A stretch of DNA of 64,000 nucleotides from Chaunax sp. Z400 (lineage: Eukaryota > Chordata > Actinopteri > Lophiiformes > Chaunacidae): NCBI GenBank assembly GCA_037577475.1, contig JBAGJB010000158.1, positions 186,001-250,000 on the forward strand, given 5' to 3'. Under the pieces are notes generated by a model. The model was not told the DNA's origin. It saw only the letters and a list, made by a program, of their open reading frames with translations, and did no database searches. Position numbers and translations under genes: made by a program. Below, piece after piece: positions 23,701-34,700 of this stretch (positions within the stretch are counted from its first letter, which is position 1; each line of letters opens with the position of its first letter).

Positions 23701-24830
23701 CCTCTGCATCTGAAGTACATAATGTTCAACAACAGCGAAAATTGGACTTTCAGCAATCAGTTCTACATGTTCCAAAATGCAAATACATACATTGTTATCT
23801 GGATAACTCAAGGGCAGATATTTCAGCAAACATACTTGACACATAGATAAACACCAGATGAAAACAATATTTTAATGAGTAATACAGCTTTCAGCCCAAC
23901 TATCCATAAAGAATTTACCTAGCTTTCATTTAATGCCTAACATCCACAGTTCCAGTATCTAAGTGAGCATCAGGACAAGCAGGATGATGCTAAATTACAA
24001 CGTTTCTTTAAGCTCCTTCACACACATGGTTTTAATCTGATCATTTCCAGTACTTTATCCATATTATCAGTTAATGTCACATTACTGAATCAAACAAAGC
24101 GCCATCTCTTCATTTAGTTTTTGGTATTGCTTTAAATGTCATATATTTGACTGTTTTCACATCGTCCCTGTGTCATTCTTCTGTTTGTATCCGTGTTTTA
24201 GACAATCATTATCAAGGTTAGACAGATCAAAACACCTTATTGTTTTGATCATCTGTTTACAATTTCACATATCGTGTGTGACGCTATCAAAGCGTGACTG
24301 CAAAACCAGTTTGTTTTCATTTGTGCCTGATAATATCAGGACCTTTTGTACTTAATAGGGTAGGTGTCAGACTAGCGGAGCATCAAGCATCAAGATGAGC
24401 TAGCAGACAGCTCAAAGATGCGCTAGAGGCTAGCAAACTAGCATTTAGCAATTTGGCATTGCAGTTGCTACTGGCCCACTACTGATATAGCGATAATGTA
24501 AATCAGTTCATTCATTCAAAGTGCACTTATGAATTCACGGGCAGCACACAGCTCGTATTGTACACAAATCAATAGCATATCAAAGGCGATATGTCTTATA
24601 CTCCTTGTGCTCAGGAACCGGTGTTGAACCACGTCCAGCTCCGACGACCGCAGGGATTTCTGTTCCACCGATCCGAAGTCAATTTCTTTCCAAATATCAA
24701 GTAATTTCTTGCTAATCCTTTGTTTTTAGTTTCACAGATGCATCTGCAAAGCTGAACTCGAAGCTCTTACCTGGAGGATGTCGTCGGAAATCCGTGAAAA
24801 TGGCGTCTGTTGAGAATTGGTGTGCGCTGA
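8760..24830 (-). CDS. acsl3: Long-chain acyl-CoA synthetase 3-type
   Basis: Activates long-chain fatty acids to acyl-CoA (ATP to AMP) on ER and lipid-droplet membranes. Non-coding first exon ends at 24771. Coding exons, 5' to 3': 21254-21745 (ATG at 21604-21602), 19804-19981, 19614-19723, 19362-19500, 13258-13366, 13015-13138, 11629-11700, 11335-11474, 10535-10707, 10349-10423, 10071-10262, 9873-9987, 9580-9737, 8760-8914 (stop TAA). All phases agree, giving 696 residues (human ACSL3 is about 720). Features: N-terminal membrane anchor, GQGYGLTE, TGDIGEFHPDG and the DRKKDLVKLQAGEY signature. Wording is closer to ACSL3 than ACSL4 in most exons. Oddities: exon 13258-13366 keeps frame but lacks the expected YTSGSTG ATP-binding loop, retaining only GIPKG; the intron just upstream of it contains a retrovirus. 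Other introns hold an L1-type fragment and a hAT element. Confidence 0.92.
13640..14284 (+). repeat. 5' LTR of the endogenous retrovirus
   Basis: Begins TGTTAGG and ends CCTGACA. Near its start are three copies of a 31-bp unit (core TTATCATTTCTTATATATTG). A polyadenylation signal AATAAA lies near 14116. It matches the 3' LTR almost base for base, apart from one fewer 31-bp unit, a short block near 14200 and isolated substitutions. Confidence 0.93.
14290..14307 (+). other. Primer binding site (probably tRNA-Tyr)
   Basis: TGGTCCTTCGAGCCGGAT starts 5 bp after the 5' LTR. Its complement matches the 3' end (plus CCA) of vertebrate tyrosine tRNA as I remember it, so minus-strand DNA synthesis was probably primed by tRNA-Tyr. 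The tRNA assignment is from memory. Confidence 0.7.
15282..15956 (+). CDS. ERV gag, N-terminal (matrix) part
   Basis: 224-codon frame following a leader of about 1 kb. The first 50 or so residues are basic and could form a matrix head; a Pro/Ser/Thr-rich linker follows. The frame ends (TAG at 15954) just past the start of the next gag frame, and the wording of the two is continuous across an A-rich run near 15945, so I read this as one gag gene broken by a small indel. I can find no clear PTAP or PPxY late motif. Confidence 0.7.
   Translation: MIQQYPGSDKYVKKWMTKHDFDGKLSVPSCTALVQVLRLKNQTKNKKTDDTELQHARKWLAEAHKRKNGQKKTEIEKTNLCTMARTEDNETAVTKARPTPQQLPQEHARDLITGSPSSYNTVRSPATASLYPQLTGLGAAAGTSYTPPTTRSKQTSKLNWSSTLGGLLSPSQTVTEIDLNNCDAYPLIQVPNPQAGQDDGHNGVFPPTMLVYRTWTQEDVKEKP
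15923..16801 (+). CDS. ERV gag, capsid and nucleocapsid part
   Basis: 292 residues. Capsid features include a major-homology-region-like stretch (QGPGETVVEFRVRF, about residues 109-122). A lysine-rich linker and a basic Gly/Lys/Arg stretch lead to one CCHC zinc knuckle (C268, C271, H276, C281). The frame closes with TGA (16799-16801) followed by CTAG, and the same frame continues open into the protease, so Gag-Pol was probably made by stop-codon read-through. The beginning overlaps the matrix frame by about 34 nt. Confidence 0.85.
   Translation: MDPGRCKRKAVEGVTSYKTDAEKFCQDMKQVQRAYNLNGAETQQVFMTALQMDWVRVRGDWNPMDGAAPPQPLAYDSLLLRNRTTELCNRIREVFRRRADYGKIGQCKQGPGETVVEFRVRFEQVFQENSGLQEDNNVDGAYQQQLKQALLLGLRTEIQQWVKKHYINLTSGTLAEFMNHAIHAEKVATDKKVEKEKRAKKEAGAFWQDFAGRVAGSSDTFYEGQESRGKWKGKGGYRQDDWRGKAKGNQKGRKDRDRRYNCDDRDKCYNCGEHGHWARECPEGKRRRERED
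16799..16805 (+). promoter_or_regulatory. Putative UGA-CUAG read-through signal
   Basis: The gag stop is TGA followed directly by CTAG. UGA CUAG is an established leaky-termination context in alphavirus-like genomes and several animal mRNAs. The frame downstream runs straight into the protease. I did not fold the downstream RNA. Confidence 0.55.
16802..17329 (+). CDS. ERV aspartic protease
   Basis: Same frame as gag. Counting residues from the methionine at 16838: active-site triad D60-S61-G62 in FLCDSGA, and the conserved C-terminal protease motif near residues 123-130 (NLLGRDIM). This is the usual retropepsin layout and acts as a dimer to cleave Gag-Pol. A spacer of about 30 residues follows before the 2H-like domain. 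Confidence 0.88.
17330..17833 (+). CDS. ERV 2H phosphoesterase-like domain between PR and RT
   Basis: In the protease frame, residues about 165-285 (from the methionine at 16838) do not belong to protease or RT. They open with a strand YYWTLDLP, then EELHVTLRY (H205, T207) and, 60 residues on, AKPHVSCSK (H265, S267). A first hydrophobic strand ending in LP plus two H-x-T/S motifs each embedded in a hydrophobic strand is the signature of the 2H phosphoesterase superfamily (LigT, AKAP7, rotavirus VP3 C-terminus, coronavirus NS2, phage Acb1), which cleave 2',5'-linked or cyclic nucleotides. Both histidines are intact here. A TGA at 17831 interrupts the frame just before RT. Family assignment is by motif; substrate unknown. 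Confidence 0.65.
   Translation, partial: HYYWTLDLPSNDPVNTSQQLMKEVRARVATTADFMKPEELHVTLRYKQVPGPDHPYDKLVKRLGPQKCVLTKLYWHKNTSFCSATVTEAAAKLMNWGAKPHVSCSKDENGRWEDIRHCAVETENVTDWEPEGESGIYTSKSTKFKMKKLNWVVTTHPTTHLIDKNNS
17834..18511 (+). pseudogene. ERV reverse transcriptase, N-terminal part only
   Basis: Same frame as gag and pro. It has the fingers region (about 17955-18223), the first catalytic aspartate in VIDLSNAFF (near 18250), LPQGY (about 18350), and ends at LVYVD, where the second aspartate of YxDD should be. From there the sequence is unrelated (to the stop at 18509), so a deletion removed the rest of RT, RNase H, integrase and any env. A TGA at 18221-18223 also breaks it. It cannot make active RT. 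Confidence 0.88.
18617..18626 (+). other. Polypurine tract
   Basis: The purine-rich run ending AGGAGGGA lies 2 bp upstream of the 3' LTR, in the position that primes plus-strand DNA synthesis. Confidence 0.65.
18629..19302 (+). repeat. 3' LTR of the endogenous retrovirus
   Basis: Matches the 5' LTR but has four rather than three 31-bp units near its start. Length 674 against 645 bp; the extra unit and a 2-bp shorter block near 19220 explain the difference. Confidence 0.93.
20200..20650 (+). repeat. L1/Tx1-type LINE ORF2 3' fragment
   Basis: Translates in pieces to the cysteine-rich end of L1-like ORF2 (a CLWSCRKIQEFW-type motif) with frameshifts and stops. It lies in the acsl3 intron between the start exon and the second coding exon. 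An old, dead copy. Confidence 0.6.
22230..22450. repeat. Common teleost dispersed repeat remnant
   Basis: Contains degraded forms of phrases I know from many fish genomes (a CCATCCATTTT start, ATTCACACCCACG, CTGTGGGAGGAAGCC). Probably an old non-LTR or DNA transposon piece; class not resolved. Confidence 0.45.
22671..23706. mobile_element. hAT (Tol2-like) DNA transposon, internally deleted
   Basis: Terminal inverted repeats CAGAGGTGGGTAG / CTACCCACCTCTG with subterminal ACTCAAGTA motifs as in Tol2-like elements. Flanked by an imperfect 8-bp target duplication (CATCCTAA 22663-22670, CATCTGAA 23707-23714), the hAT size. The minus-strand frame 23059-23346 contains a BED-zinc-finger-like stretch (CLLCLP...NLRKH), the beginning of a hAT transposase. 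The catalytic part is missing. Confidence 0.8.
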
Positions 24831-25330
24831 GGAAGCATAGTGCCACACCCCTCTGATCACGTGATGTTCATTGCGTAGGATTGACGGATATAAATATTAT
24901 TTCATTTTCAGTCAAAAGTACTATAATGTAATTATTGTCCTTGTGATACTCAAGCGTCAGCACATTTAGTTTCTAATTGGTTTCAGATGTATGATGATAC
25001 TATCGAGACTGCAGCCAGTAAGACATGTAAAGAGGAATGCAGATCAGTAATGCAGATCGTTGACAGTGAAGGGTTAATTGCTCGTGGATCTGTTAGTAGT
25101 GCCTTAGGGCTCAGGTAGTGAGATCAGGCTTCTCTTCCTCACTCAATACAGAGTAAGGAGCCCACCTAGTGTCAGTTGAGAAAAAACAAAATCCATCCGT
25201 AAATCTGTGCGTACAGATTATGAACCCGTGCCCTCCAATAGTGTGCGTTCCACGTAGTCCATGTTGCGTCCATAGATGAGTGAAGGAAAGAGCTGCGTGT
25301 TGTCGTCCTTTCATCTGCTACTATTCCCTG
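24771..25330. promoter_or_regulatory. acsl3 first exon and upstream region
   Basis: On the minus strand, a CAG/GTAAGAG donor at 24770 closes a non-coding exon of about 60 bp, so the acsl3 promoter lies just above about 24.83 kb. piwil1 is transcribed away from it on the plus strand, so this interval may serve both genes. I see no distinct TATA box. Evidence for a shared promoter is positional only. Confidence 0.4.
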
Positions 25331-26419
25331 TTGAAGGTAATTAATTACTGTCCACGAAGCACTACGAAATGATAAGCACGGCAGGAACTGTTCATTTCAT
25401 GTTGTTGTTGTTTTTGTGTGAAAGTAAGACATATATTTTGTGTTTGAAAGTTTCTGGCTAACTCCGTGAGTGTTTAAGCTAGCTGCCTGATACCGTATCA
25501 CTCCGCCATAGCGTTGACTGGTCGCCTTTAACATTGATTTAAAGATGTGTGCAGATTAAATGTTTGTTATCTCTATGAAAGCCTAGTTCACGTGGTAGTT
25601 TAAAAAGATGAGTTAAAAACGTGTTTAAAAGAATAACATTTTCATATTTCATGTGGTAATTTAGATGAAACTGAAGTTAGATGATTAAGATGATTTATCA
25701 CTAAAAGATTAAATCATTTAGGAAATGTTAAAAAGATACACTAGTAATTGTAACTTTGGTCCTGAAATGGATTGTGGAAAATGTTTGTTTAATGTTTAGA
25801 GACTGGAGGTAACAGAATGAGAGAAGAGAAGATAAGATAAGATATCCCTTTATTAGTCCCACAGTGGGGAAATTTACAGTATTGCAGCAGCACAGTGTAC
25901 AAAAAACACAGCAGGAGGAGGGGAAATAATTTTTTTTTTAAAAATACAATACAAGAAATGATGTGTCTACATGTTAATGCAGCAAGGATTGTAGCCAATC
26001 CAGTGCTCTGTCCACGGACCACTGGTCATTAACACTATAGGGGTGCTGTGGTCCGGACCAGATGCTGAGTGTAGTTGCAGAGATAGCATGTCCACCATTT
26101 AAAAGCAGAAAAAAATATCACAACCATCCCCGGTCTCCCTACATAGAATAATAACAGAAATGACTGTATTATTATTATAAACTTTATTTGTATAGCACCT
26201 TTCATACAAAGCATGAGGCTAAAGTTCTTTTAAAGTCCACTCACTTACAAAAGCAGGGAGGTCACATGGACTAGTAAAAAGGAGTAGCCAATCAGTGTTT
26301 GCAACCGTTTTGTGTGTGTAAGAACAGACAAGGATTATTTTGAGGTAGAATTGTCACAGTTTATAGGAGTTTTGGAGTTGAGGGTATTAGCCTTTTTCCC
26401 GTGTCCCCTTTGTCAACAG

Positions 26420-26700
26420 TGATCAGCACACACTCTTCCTTCCTGCCAATTTCACCCCTGGGGGCAAACCGCTTTGATATGCTGCAGTTTGCCTACCAGG
26501 GTGACATCGGCGTGGAGGATAGCATCATCTACCTGATTCACAGAGCTTACACACACCTGGAGAAGCCACAAAGTAGGGCAAGGACCTGTTCTTTGACTTC
26601 TGCACTGCTTTCCACACCGTCCAGCCACTCTGGCTGGCCGAGAAGCTCAAAGTGAGCTTGGACCTCGTGGCATGGATTACAGACTCTCTGACAGGCTGCT
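26420..26700 (+). repeat. LINE (L2/CR1/Rex-type) reverse-transcriptase fragment
   Basis: Translates in two frames to a non-LTR RT stretch: QFAYQGDIGVEDSI, then a catalytic-block sequence FFDFCTAFHTVQP, then WITDSLTG. A frameshift near 26572 separates them. A short, inactive fragment. Confidence 0.75.
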
Positions 26701-27855
26701 GTTTTTCAGGCTGCTTCAATTTCATTTTGTACCAGCCTTTATGTGACATTTTGCTATTACAATGGTACAAAAATATCAGTGAGAAAACTGAATTATAAAC
26801 AAGGTATTTTTTATTTCTAACACAGCTTAACTCTCCAGAGGGTTCAGAGGATTCAGGAGAAAAGGAGGAGGAAGGAGCACAGGTGAGAGTTTCCTTCATC
26901 ATTCTTAGTGCATCCATGTTTGAGTTTGACAAATTAATTAATTATTAATATTATCAGTGTTGTTGTTGTAGTAGTTATTATAAATACTACAAATTGTAAT
27001 CTTTCTATTATGATAGATGTTATTGTTATTGTGGTTGCACGTCTGTGTCACTGTCCTCACTCCCTCTTTCCCTCACTCTCTCTCTCTCCCCATCTATCTG
27101 CCCCATCTCTCTCCCCGGGCGATCAAAGCTGAGGACCGCCCACCTTGAGTCTTGTATCTGCTCGAGGTTTCTGCCTGTTAAAATTGATTTTTTCCTCTCC
27201 ACTGTCTCCATGTTCTTGCTCATGGCAGATTGTTGGGTCTCTGTAAAGAGTTGGTCCAGACCTGCTCTTCTTCAGGTGGTGCATTGATGCACAAACCTTC
27301 CCCTGCGAGTGTCATCCAGACAAGGACACCTTTGGGAGGCGGATGAACCGCTCTGGTAAAAACTTTAATGTAAAGCCAGTTGCCTTACAAATGAACTTTC
27401 CAGGTGGACCCAGGGAAATTGTGCTCTTCGTTGCATTCAAAAACATAATGCAATTCTTTCCAGATTTGATGTGTCATAAAAACTTTATTTAAGTGGTGGC
27501 TGTCAGAAAACCATCATTTTTAGAGCTCCCATTGGTGCTTCAAACATGGCTGAAAAGTGACCTCACCACAAATGTTTGTTTTCTTCCTGTTGTTGCCGAG
27601 CAGTAAAAAGGTCAGCTCCAGATGATTGGGAAAGTTTTCTGGAGGACTTCCCAGTTACTCTAAACGCCACAGCCCCTTCCCAAGGAGACATGGACATGGT
27701 TACAGAAAAGGCCGGAAATTTTATTCCAAGTGGAGGCGCCTGCAAGTGGAACAGCGCATCAAACATATTGTTGGTAGGTATCTCTTTGGTCTTTCAGACA
27801 CAATATCCTGGAGATTGTAGAAGGCATAATAGAGTATCTACTGGAGCATATCTCT

Positions 27856-28097
27856 GTAATAATAATAATAATAATGATACCTTTATTAGTCCCACATGGG
27901 GAAATTCTTTCTCTGCATTTGACCCATCCCTGAGGAGCAGTGGGCTGCCACTACACGCGGCGCCCGGGAAGCAAATTGGGGTTCAGTATCTTGCTCAAGG
28001 ATACTTCAACTTGTGGACTTGCAGGGGCTGAGGATCGAACCACCGACCTTTTGTTCTGTGAACGACCGCTCTACCCCCTGAGCCACAGCCGCCCCAT
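27856..28097 (-). repeat. tRNA-derived SINE, copy 2
   Basis: Nearly identical to the SINE at 7641-7883, including A and B boxes and tail, with few substitutions and a shorter T run next to the head. Confidence 0.85.
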
Positions 28098-28707
28098 AAT
28101 AATTCTCTGCCTGTTAGACTCACTCACTCTCTCCAACTTATTATCATTATTATTATTATTGATATTATTATTATTATTGGTGTTGTCATTATTATTATTG
28201 TTGTTGTTATTATTGAGATAACTGGTGTTGTGATTTGGTGCTATATCAATAAAACTGATATGAATTGACAGGTCTATTACAGATCACTGTGGCAGACGCA
28301 CACCCAATGAGGCCGAGGTAATGGCACTCATCGACAGCGAGAAATGGGGCTCCAACCCGTGAAAACTCATGGCTTCCTGGTCAATCGGTTCAGTGTTAAG
28401 TGGAATGAGAAAAGAAGATGATTCCCCAGAATGGAACTCTAAATCTAATCTGTACAGATTCCTAATCATTGCATAATCTATTTTTTTAATATATAATAAA
28501 ACCCTAGAAAAATGTCAGGAGTTGCTTGTTTTGGTTTTGGATTTTAATTTGTAAATGATTTAATGTCATAACAACCCCTCTCACTCACACATGCATGCTC
28601 CGAACAGCATCATAAACATGAGTCACCTCATTGTCTGAATCGTCACCTTCTTAAACTAATGGCCTGAGTCACATTGACCGTCACCAAGTGCTGGCCCTGC
28701 CCCTCAG

Positions 28708-31700
28708 ATGGGAGATGAAAAAGCAGAGCGGGCTGGTAGAGGGCGGCAGAAGGGTGCTCCAGGACCCTTTCCTACAGAAGGTACAGTCAAACACAAAGTC
28801 ATCCATTTGTTTCTTCTGTTAGATGATCTTGATCATTCCTGACTTTTGAAAATCTGGGAAAACGTTATTTAAAATGGGTGATGCACTTAAAAATGTATCA
28901 TCATTAAGTTCATTGTCCACACCCTCTTGAGAAGTTAAGAATGGCAGTGCTTTCAAAAAGAGAAAATAGGCAAACACTGAACTTCATCAGGTCGTATCGA
29001 CTCCACCTGCACTGCGAAGGTTAATTTTACTTACCAGGCACTAAAACATTCCCAATGCTTATCATATGTTTTCAGGACTATAATGGGGTTTTGATAGTCC
29101 TCATTTGTTTTTATCAGCTGTCACACAGTTTTCAGCTGGATTTCAGCAGGTGAAGTTGGGAGAAAGAGGAGGACGTCGCTGGGATTTTCATAATGTCGGG
29201 ATTTTCACCAGGCAGACTATGGGGCATGTTAAGGACTCAAAGGCTGGTCTGTCTTAATTTGAAAATGACATACCCCCCCCCCCATACACACACACACAGA
29301 GCAGTTGTACACTTTATAATTAGTGGTGACAATTATAAGTCACTCTACAATTGTGTGTGAACTTCCTCAGGAACAAGTGGGCGAGCAATTCGGTTGACTG
29401 CAAACTACTTCCGCATCGTGTCCCGCCCTCAGTGGGTTCTGTATCAGTACCATGTTGGCTTCAGTCCAGAAATGGAGTCTCATCGTCTGAGATGTGCCCT
29501 CCTCTTCCAGCATGATGAAGCACTTGGTGCAGCATGGTGCTTTGATGGAGCTCTGCTGTTTCTGCCCCACAAATTGCACAACAAGGTAATGTGATAATTC
29601 AGGTGTTTAGAAGAACGTACAGAATGAAGATGCACAACTCGAAATATTGATTTGAAGAGAAAAAATACCAAATTGTGCTGTTAAATGTTTTATGACAGCT
29701 TGGGTTTTAGAAGATGAATCGCTTGATCACTCTAGTGTGTGCGAGCTGTAGACTGGGTGTTGCACAAGGTTTGGTGTTTGTTGTGTAAATGTTGTTCCCT
29801 CCAGACAAATGTTGGTTTTCTTCCTTGTGCTCCGATGTCTGACCTGGTGTTTAGGAGACTGTCCTCCACAGTGAGACTAAGAATAGAGAGGAGGTTCAGA
29901 TAACCGTCACCCTGACAAATGAACTCCCCCCCTCTTCTCCAGCATGCCTTCAGTTTTACAACGTCATATTCAAAAGGTACATTTTCCAGTTTTCAGGTCT
30001 GTTAAAGAATAAGTAACACTCCTTAAGTGCTGAACATGTCTTGTGACAAGTGTACTGTGCTTATGGATGGTGCATGTTTAAATAAAAGTAAATCTATGTA
30101 AATATGCATCATTAAATGTGGTGAGAGCATTTTGGATCTCTGGAAACTTCTCTTAAATGATGTGTTTTCATTTCTACAGGATCCTGAGAATCCTCAACAT
30201 GCAGCAAATTGGACGCAACTATTACAACCCCAGGGATCCACTCGAAGTCCCACAGCACAAGTAAATACATTTGCTTCTCCATTGTTTTCATTGTAAAGCG
30301 TATTGTGAAAGTGGAATCCTCGGGGTGTCTAAAACAACCTGACAGTACAATATATAAACATTTTTATTTCATTACACCATTTTAAATATGTTGAGAATTT
30401 TTCACATCCAAAACTGCCCACAGTAGGTTGACCCTTTTCACCCTGGCCTCATGAAGTTCTTAATGAGGTCATTATGTTACACTAATCAACCAGTACAACT
30501 GTGAAAACAACAGTACAGACAGATGATTCTGCAGCCTTCAGAAAAGCTCAATTTATGATCTTTAAAGCAGGGGTCAGGAGAGTCGAGCAGATTTCACTCC
30601 TCCCGACAGTCGGAGGAGAAATGTGGTCTGGAACTTTGGTTGGTTCTGATGTTCAGCCGAAGTTTGGTAGTTTGAGAAGTTTACAGATCCAGTCTCACGC
30701 TTCCCGATTTACTCGTGGACGGTCGGAGCCGGCCCCGGTTTTCAAACATGGTTGATTTTTAGGAGTTAAAATCTGAAAGATAAAAGTCAGTATTTTCTGA
30801 GCAAGATCTTAATAGCTAATGAGAGAGAAAGCTGCCAAGCAAACAGCAAACTAACGCTAGCTAGCATACTGCTGTTAAATGGTAAATGGACTGTACTTAA
30901 ATAGAACCTTTCTAGTCTGACTGACCACTCAAAGCTTTACAACACAAGCCAGCAGTCACCCATTCACACCAACATTCATACACCAATGGAACAGATACTG
31001 GGAGCAATTTGGGGTTCAGTATCTTGCCCAAGGACACTTCGACATGAAGACAGCAGGGGCTGGGGATCGAACCACCGCCCTGCTGATAAGTGGACGACCG
31101 CTCTACCGCTGAGCCACAGCCGCTCAGTAGTTGACCAACGTTAAACCTCCAGTTCTCGCTGAAGGACAGACGGCTGCTGTTTCTTCTTTTCCTGTTTTCT
31201 CAATACAAAGTAGGCCGACTGTTGTCTTCCTCAGTCATTTTGTTTGCATTGCACAGCTGCTTCTCCATAGATCACGTGACGTGGTGCATTCATTGTTCCC
31301 TCAGACACGAGAATCTTGATGAAATCCCGTAGCTTGTGATGCTCCGTTATTTTGGAATCTTGTATTGTGTGCATGTTTAACATTTGAGAAAAGATAATCT
31401 GTGGAGATCCTTCTGTGTCTCTTTATACCCATTGGTTGTGATTTTAAATCTCCTGTAGTGTGAGCCCAGCTTAATGAACCCACTTTGGTACTGTATGAGA
31501 TATGAGGTCTGTACTACCTGATGGTTTGCTATCCTCTAAGTACTAGATAATGTGAAGAACAATGTTGAAGGGGTTTCTGATTTTGAGGAGTTGTCTTGGT
31601 GTTTTAAGGCTCAATCTATTGTCCTTACAGACAGGTTTTAACCCTGTGAGAAGCTGTAGCAGAGCTCTGAACTTGTGTTCATGATGGGAAAGAAACTGTT

Positions 31701-34700
31701 TCTTTCAAACGAGCCTGTCCCCTCTGTTCTAGACTGACTATATGGCCGGGCTACAGCACCACCATCTTGCATTATGAGACGTCCATCATGATGTGTACCG
31801 ACGTGAGCCACAAGGTGCTACGTAGCGAGACGGTCCTCGACTTCATGATCAACCTGAGGCAGCAGTGTGGAGGTCAACGCTTCATTGAGACCTGCACCAA
31901 GGAGCTCGTTGGACTTATAGTTCTCACTAAGTAGGAACCACACGTCTCTCACTCTGTTGGATTAGTATGTAGAAGTCTTTGTAGGCCCTTTCGCAGTAAC
32001 ACCTGATATGTCAGATCAGATGTCCCACAAAGAATTGTGTAGATCATGATAGAGATGCAGAAAAAGAGGAATGAGAATCAGAATAAAAATAAAGTGAGGA
32101 TGAAGAGAGATTATTAAATTTGAAATAAGAATATGATACACAGAATATATTAATTCAAGTAAAACACAACATTTAAAAGTAGTGCAGCAGCGCAAATGAG
32201 TTTCAAGCCTGTTGGAAAGTAATAGCTAGTTAAATGCTAAAGATAAGAGAAGTTTTCTTCTGTTGGTTCACGTCTATATATCGATAAGTCGGTAACTTAT
32301 ATAATCATCGTGGCCTACAGGCCTACATCTTCATGTGTTCATCAGCTCTACATTTGTCATCCCTTTCAATGTGCCTTCATGTAACATCACCTCATTTCAT
32401 ACCTGTGGTAGACATTCACTCTTCTCTTGCTGCCTCAATTATTCAGGTACAACAACAAAACCTACAGGATCGATGATATTGCCTGGGATCACACTCCCAA
32501 CAACACATTCAAGAAGGGAGACTCTGACATCTCCTTCAAGAACTATTTCAAGAATGTAAGTATCACTCCCTCCAGGAAATACACGACGCCGCTGTTCGTG
32601 TGTCACTGATGGATTTATTTGTCTTTCTGGTACTTCGGAAAGTATCACCATCCACAATCCACCGTCGAACTGTACAAATATAACCATATGCACCATGAAA
32701 TGCATTTACAGTTTATAGCACAAACTCAGCATACAAACAACGTGCACGACAAATACAAACGTGCTATAATTAACATACCTCGCTGGCTGTACACGACCGA
32801 GAGGGAATGAGTCCACTTTAGTAACTAAATCAGGAAATTGGCATCACTTATCACTGTTAACACCGCAGTCCTTTTACGCAGAGTTAACTTCCACCGCTTC
32901 ATGTGCGCTCTTGGAGATGCAACAACTAAAACTTTCCCCCGGGCAACACGGAACATAAGTGTACTTCCTACGTGGTGTTATATTAACAAATTAATATCCC
33001 AGAAAATACATAACATAAACAATGCATGTAAAAACATATGAAACAATGACATATAATATTTATGGCAGTTAAAGTAAGTGTCATGCATTCACACGTACTG
33101 AGGGGTGAATGTGTTGGCGATCCAAAACCCTTGGTTTCATCTACTGAAAATATATGAAATGACCTATTTCCAGTATATAGGTCATTTCTTATTCCAGTAA
33201 ATGTTACAAACACTGCTCTGTTAATTTCATCATCAGCTGAATATTTTATTAAGTCATCCCAAAACTTTGATCAACACCAATGTGGAACTGAATGACATTG
33301 CATGAATGAAGTGTACTTACTTAAAACGACAGCATTTAGGCAGACATTCAACAGCAGTTGGTGCATTTACAGGTGGGACATACCACAGGATCTCTGTTTC
33401 TGCACTTCACGTGTGATTGTCTGTCGACAGTAGGGGTCGAGTGAGGGGAGATTGTCTGCTAGCTAATCCATTTCAGATGGCGTCGTTTTCTCTGACCAAA
33501 AAAAAGAAGAAGCATGTTCATTTAGGTGGCAGTATGTCTTTGCAGCTTGACTGGGCAAAGTCTGTTAGAGGAACACAATGTGTTTGTGTGTGAGAGGGCG
33601 AGCCAGCAAGAGGAGGCGCACAGCTTCAAAATGGAGAACAAACACAAATATGTTACGGACAATGTTTCCAGTGTGGCGGGACAGCACAAATAAATGTATG
33701 TATGGGAAAAAGCTCTTTGTTTTTGTAAAGCTCTCTTTTGTATTTGTAGAGCACATTTCAACAAGGCCATTCAAAGCCTTTTACCTAAAGTATAAAAGGC
33801 ATAAATGCAACCTAGAAAAAATCTAAATCATGATAAAGGAAGAAATGAAACTAGAAATGCAGCAGTAAATGGACTCAAACTCCTTCAGTTTAAGGTGAAT
33901 ACTTGTAAGAGAGAGCGCAGTGTTTGGCTGTGTGATATTACCCTTATTCATGAACATGTTGATGCTTTCTCTTCTAAGCAATATGGCCTGGACATCACTG
34001 ATGGGAACCAGATGCTGCTGGTCAGCCATGTGAAGAGGTTCAGTCCTGCTGGAGCTCCTCCTCCTGGCCCTGCCATGCTCATCCCAGAGCTGTGCTACTT
34101 AACAGGTTACATCTTATTCTGCACCTTACCTGCTGACATTACAGACATTTATTGCTTCCTTTGTAACATCTGTATCAAAAGTATAAGAGGTTATTTCTCA
34201 CACATGGGTCATGTCAGAGTTTTGATGCGTACTATCTGTAGACGGGCCTTAAGACGGTTCTGTGGTTCTAGGTGACAGAACCTCTTAGTCTGGTATCAAC
34301 TTCAAATGGAATCTGGTTGTTTGACAGGCTTGGCTGATAAGATGCGAAGTGACTTCAACATCAAGAAAGACTTGGGCTTCCACACCAGACTGAACCCAGA
34401 GCAGAGGGAGGGACGCCTCAAAAGATTTGTCACAAATATACAGAGGTAGGGGATGATCGCCTACTTAATCAATGCATCCTGTTTTATCTGTTCACGTGTG
34501 GCCAGAAATGCAGCAGTAGCCCTTTAAATGAGCTCAGATTGGGCCCGAGCAGACGCAGCAGTGTACGACCGGTCATCCAGTCGACACTTGGAAGCATAGA
34601 AGTGTGTTCAAGGCCTAGAAAATCCTGATGACTAGTTTGTCCTTGGATGGTAGAGTAGTTCACGTAAATAATAAAAGTGGATTATGATTAATCCTGCACA

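Larger units (their letters stand above)
25331..28707. other. acsl3-piwil1 interval: repeats and possible piwil1 5' exons
   Basis: Holds a repeat end at 25830-25930, a LINE fragment, a SINE and a TTA microsatellite at about 28140-28215. Possible small exons: 26826-26882 (57 bp, strong acceptor and donor, acidic, open in frame) and 28273-28318 (donor GTAATG). A segment ending at a GTAGGT donor near 27772 is open in one frame. I could not link these to the piwil1 N-terminus with confidence. Confidence 0.45.
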
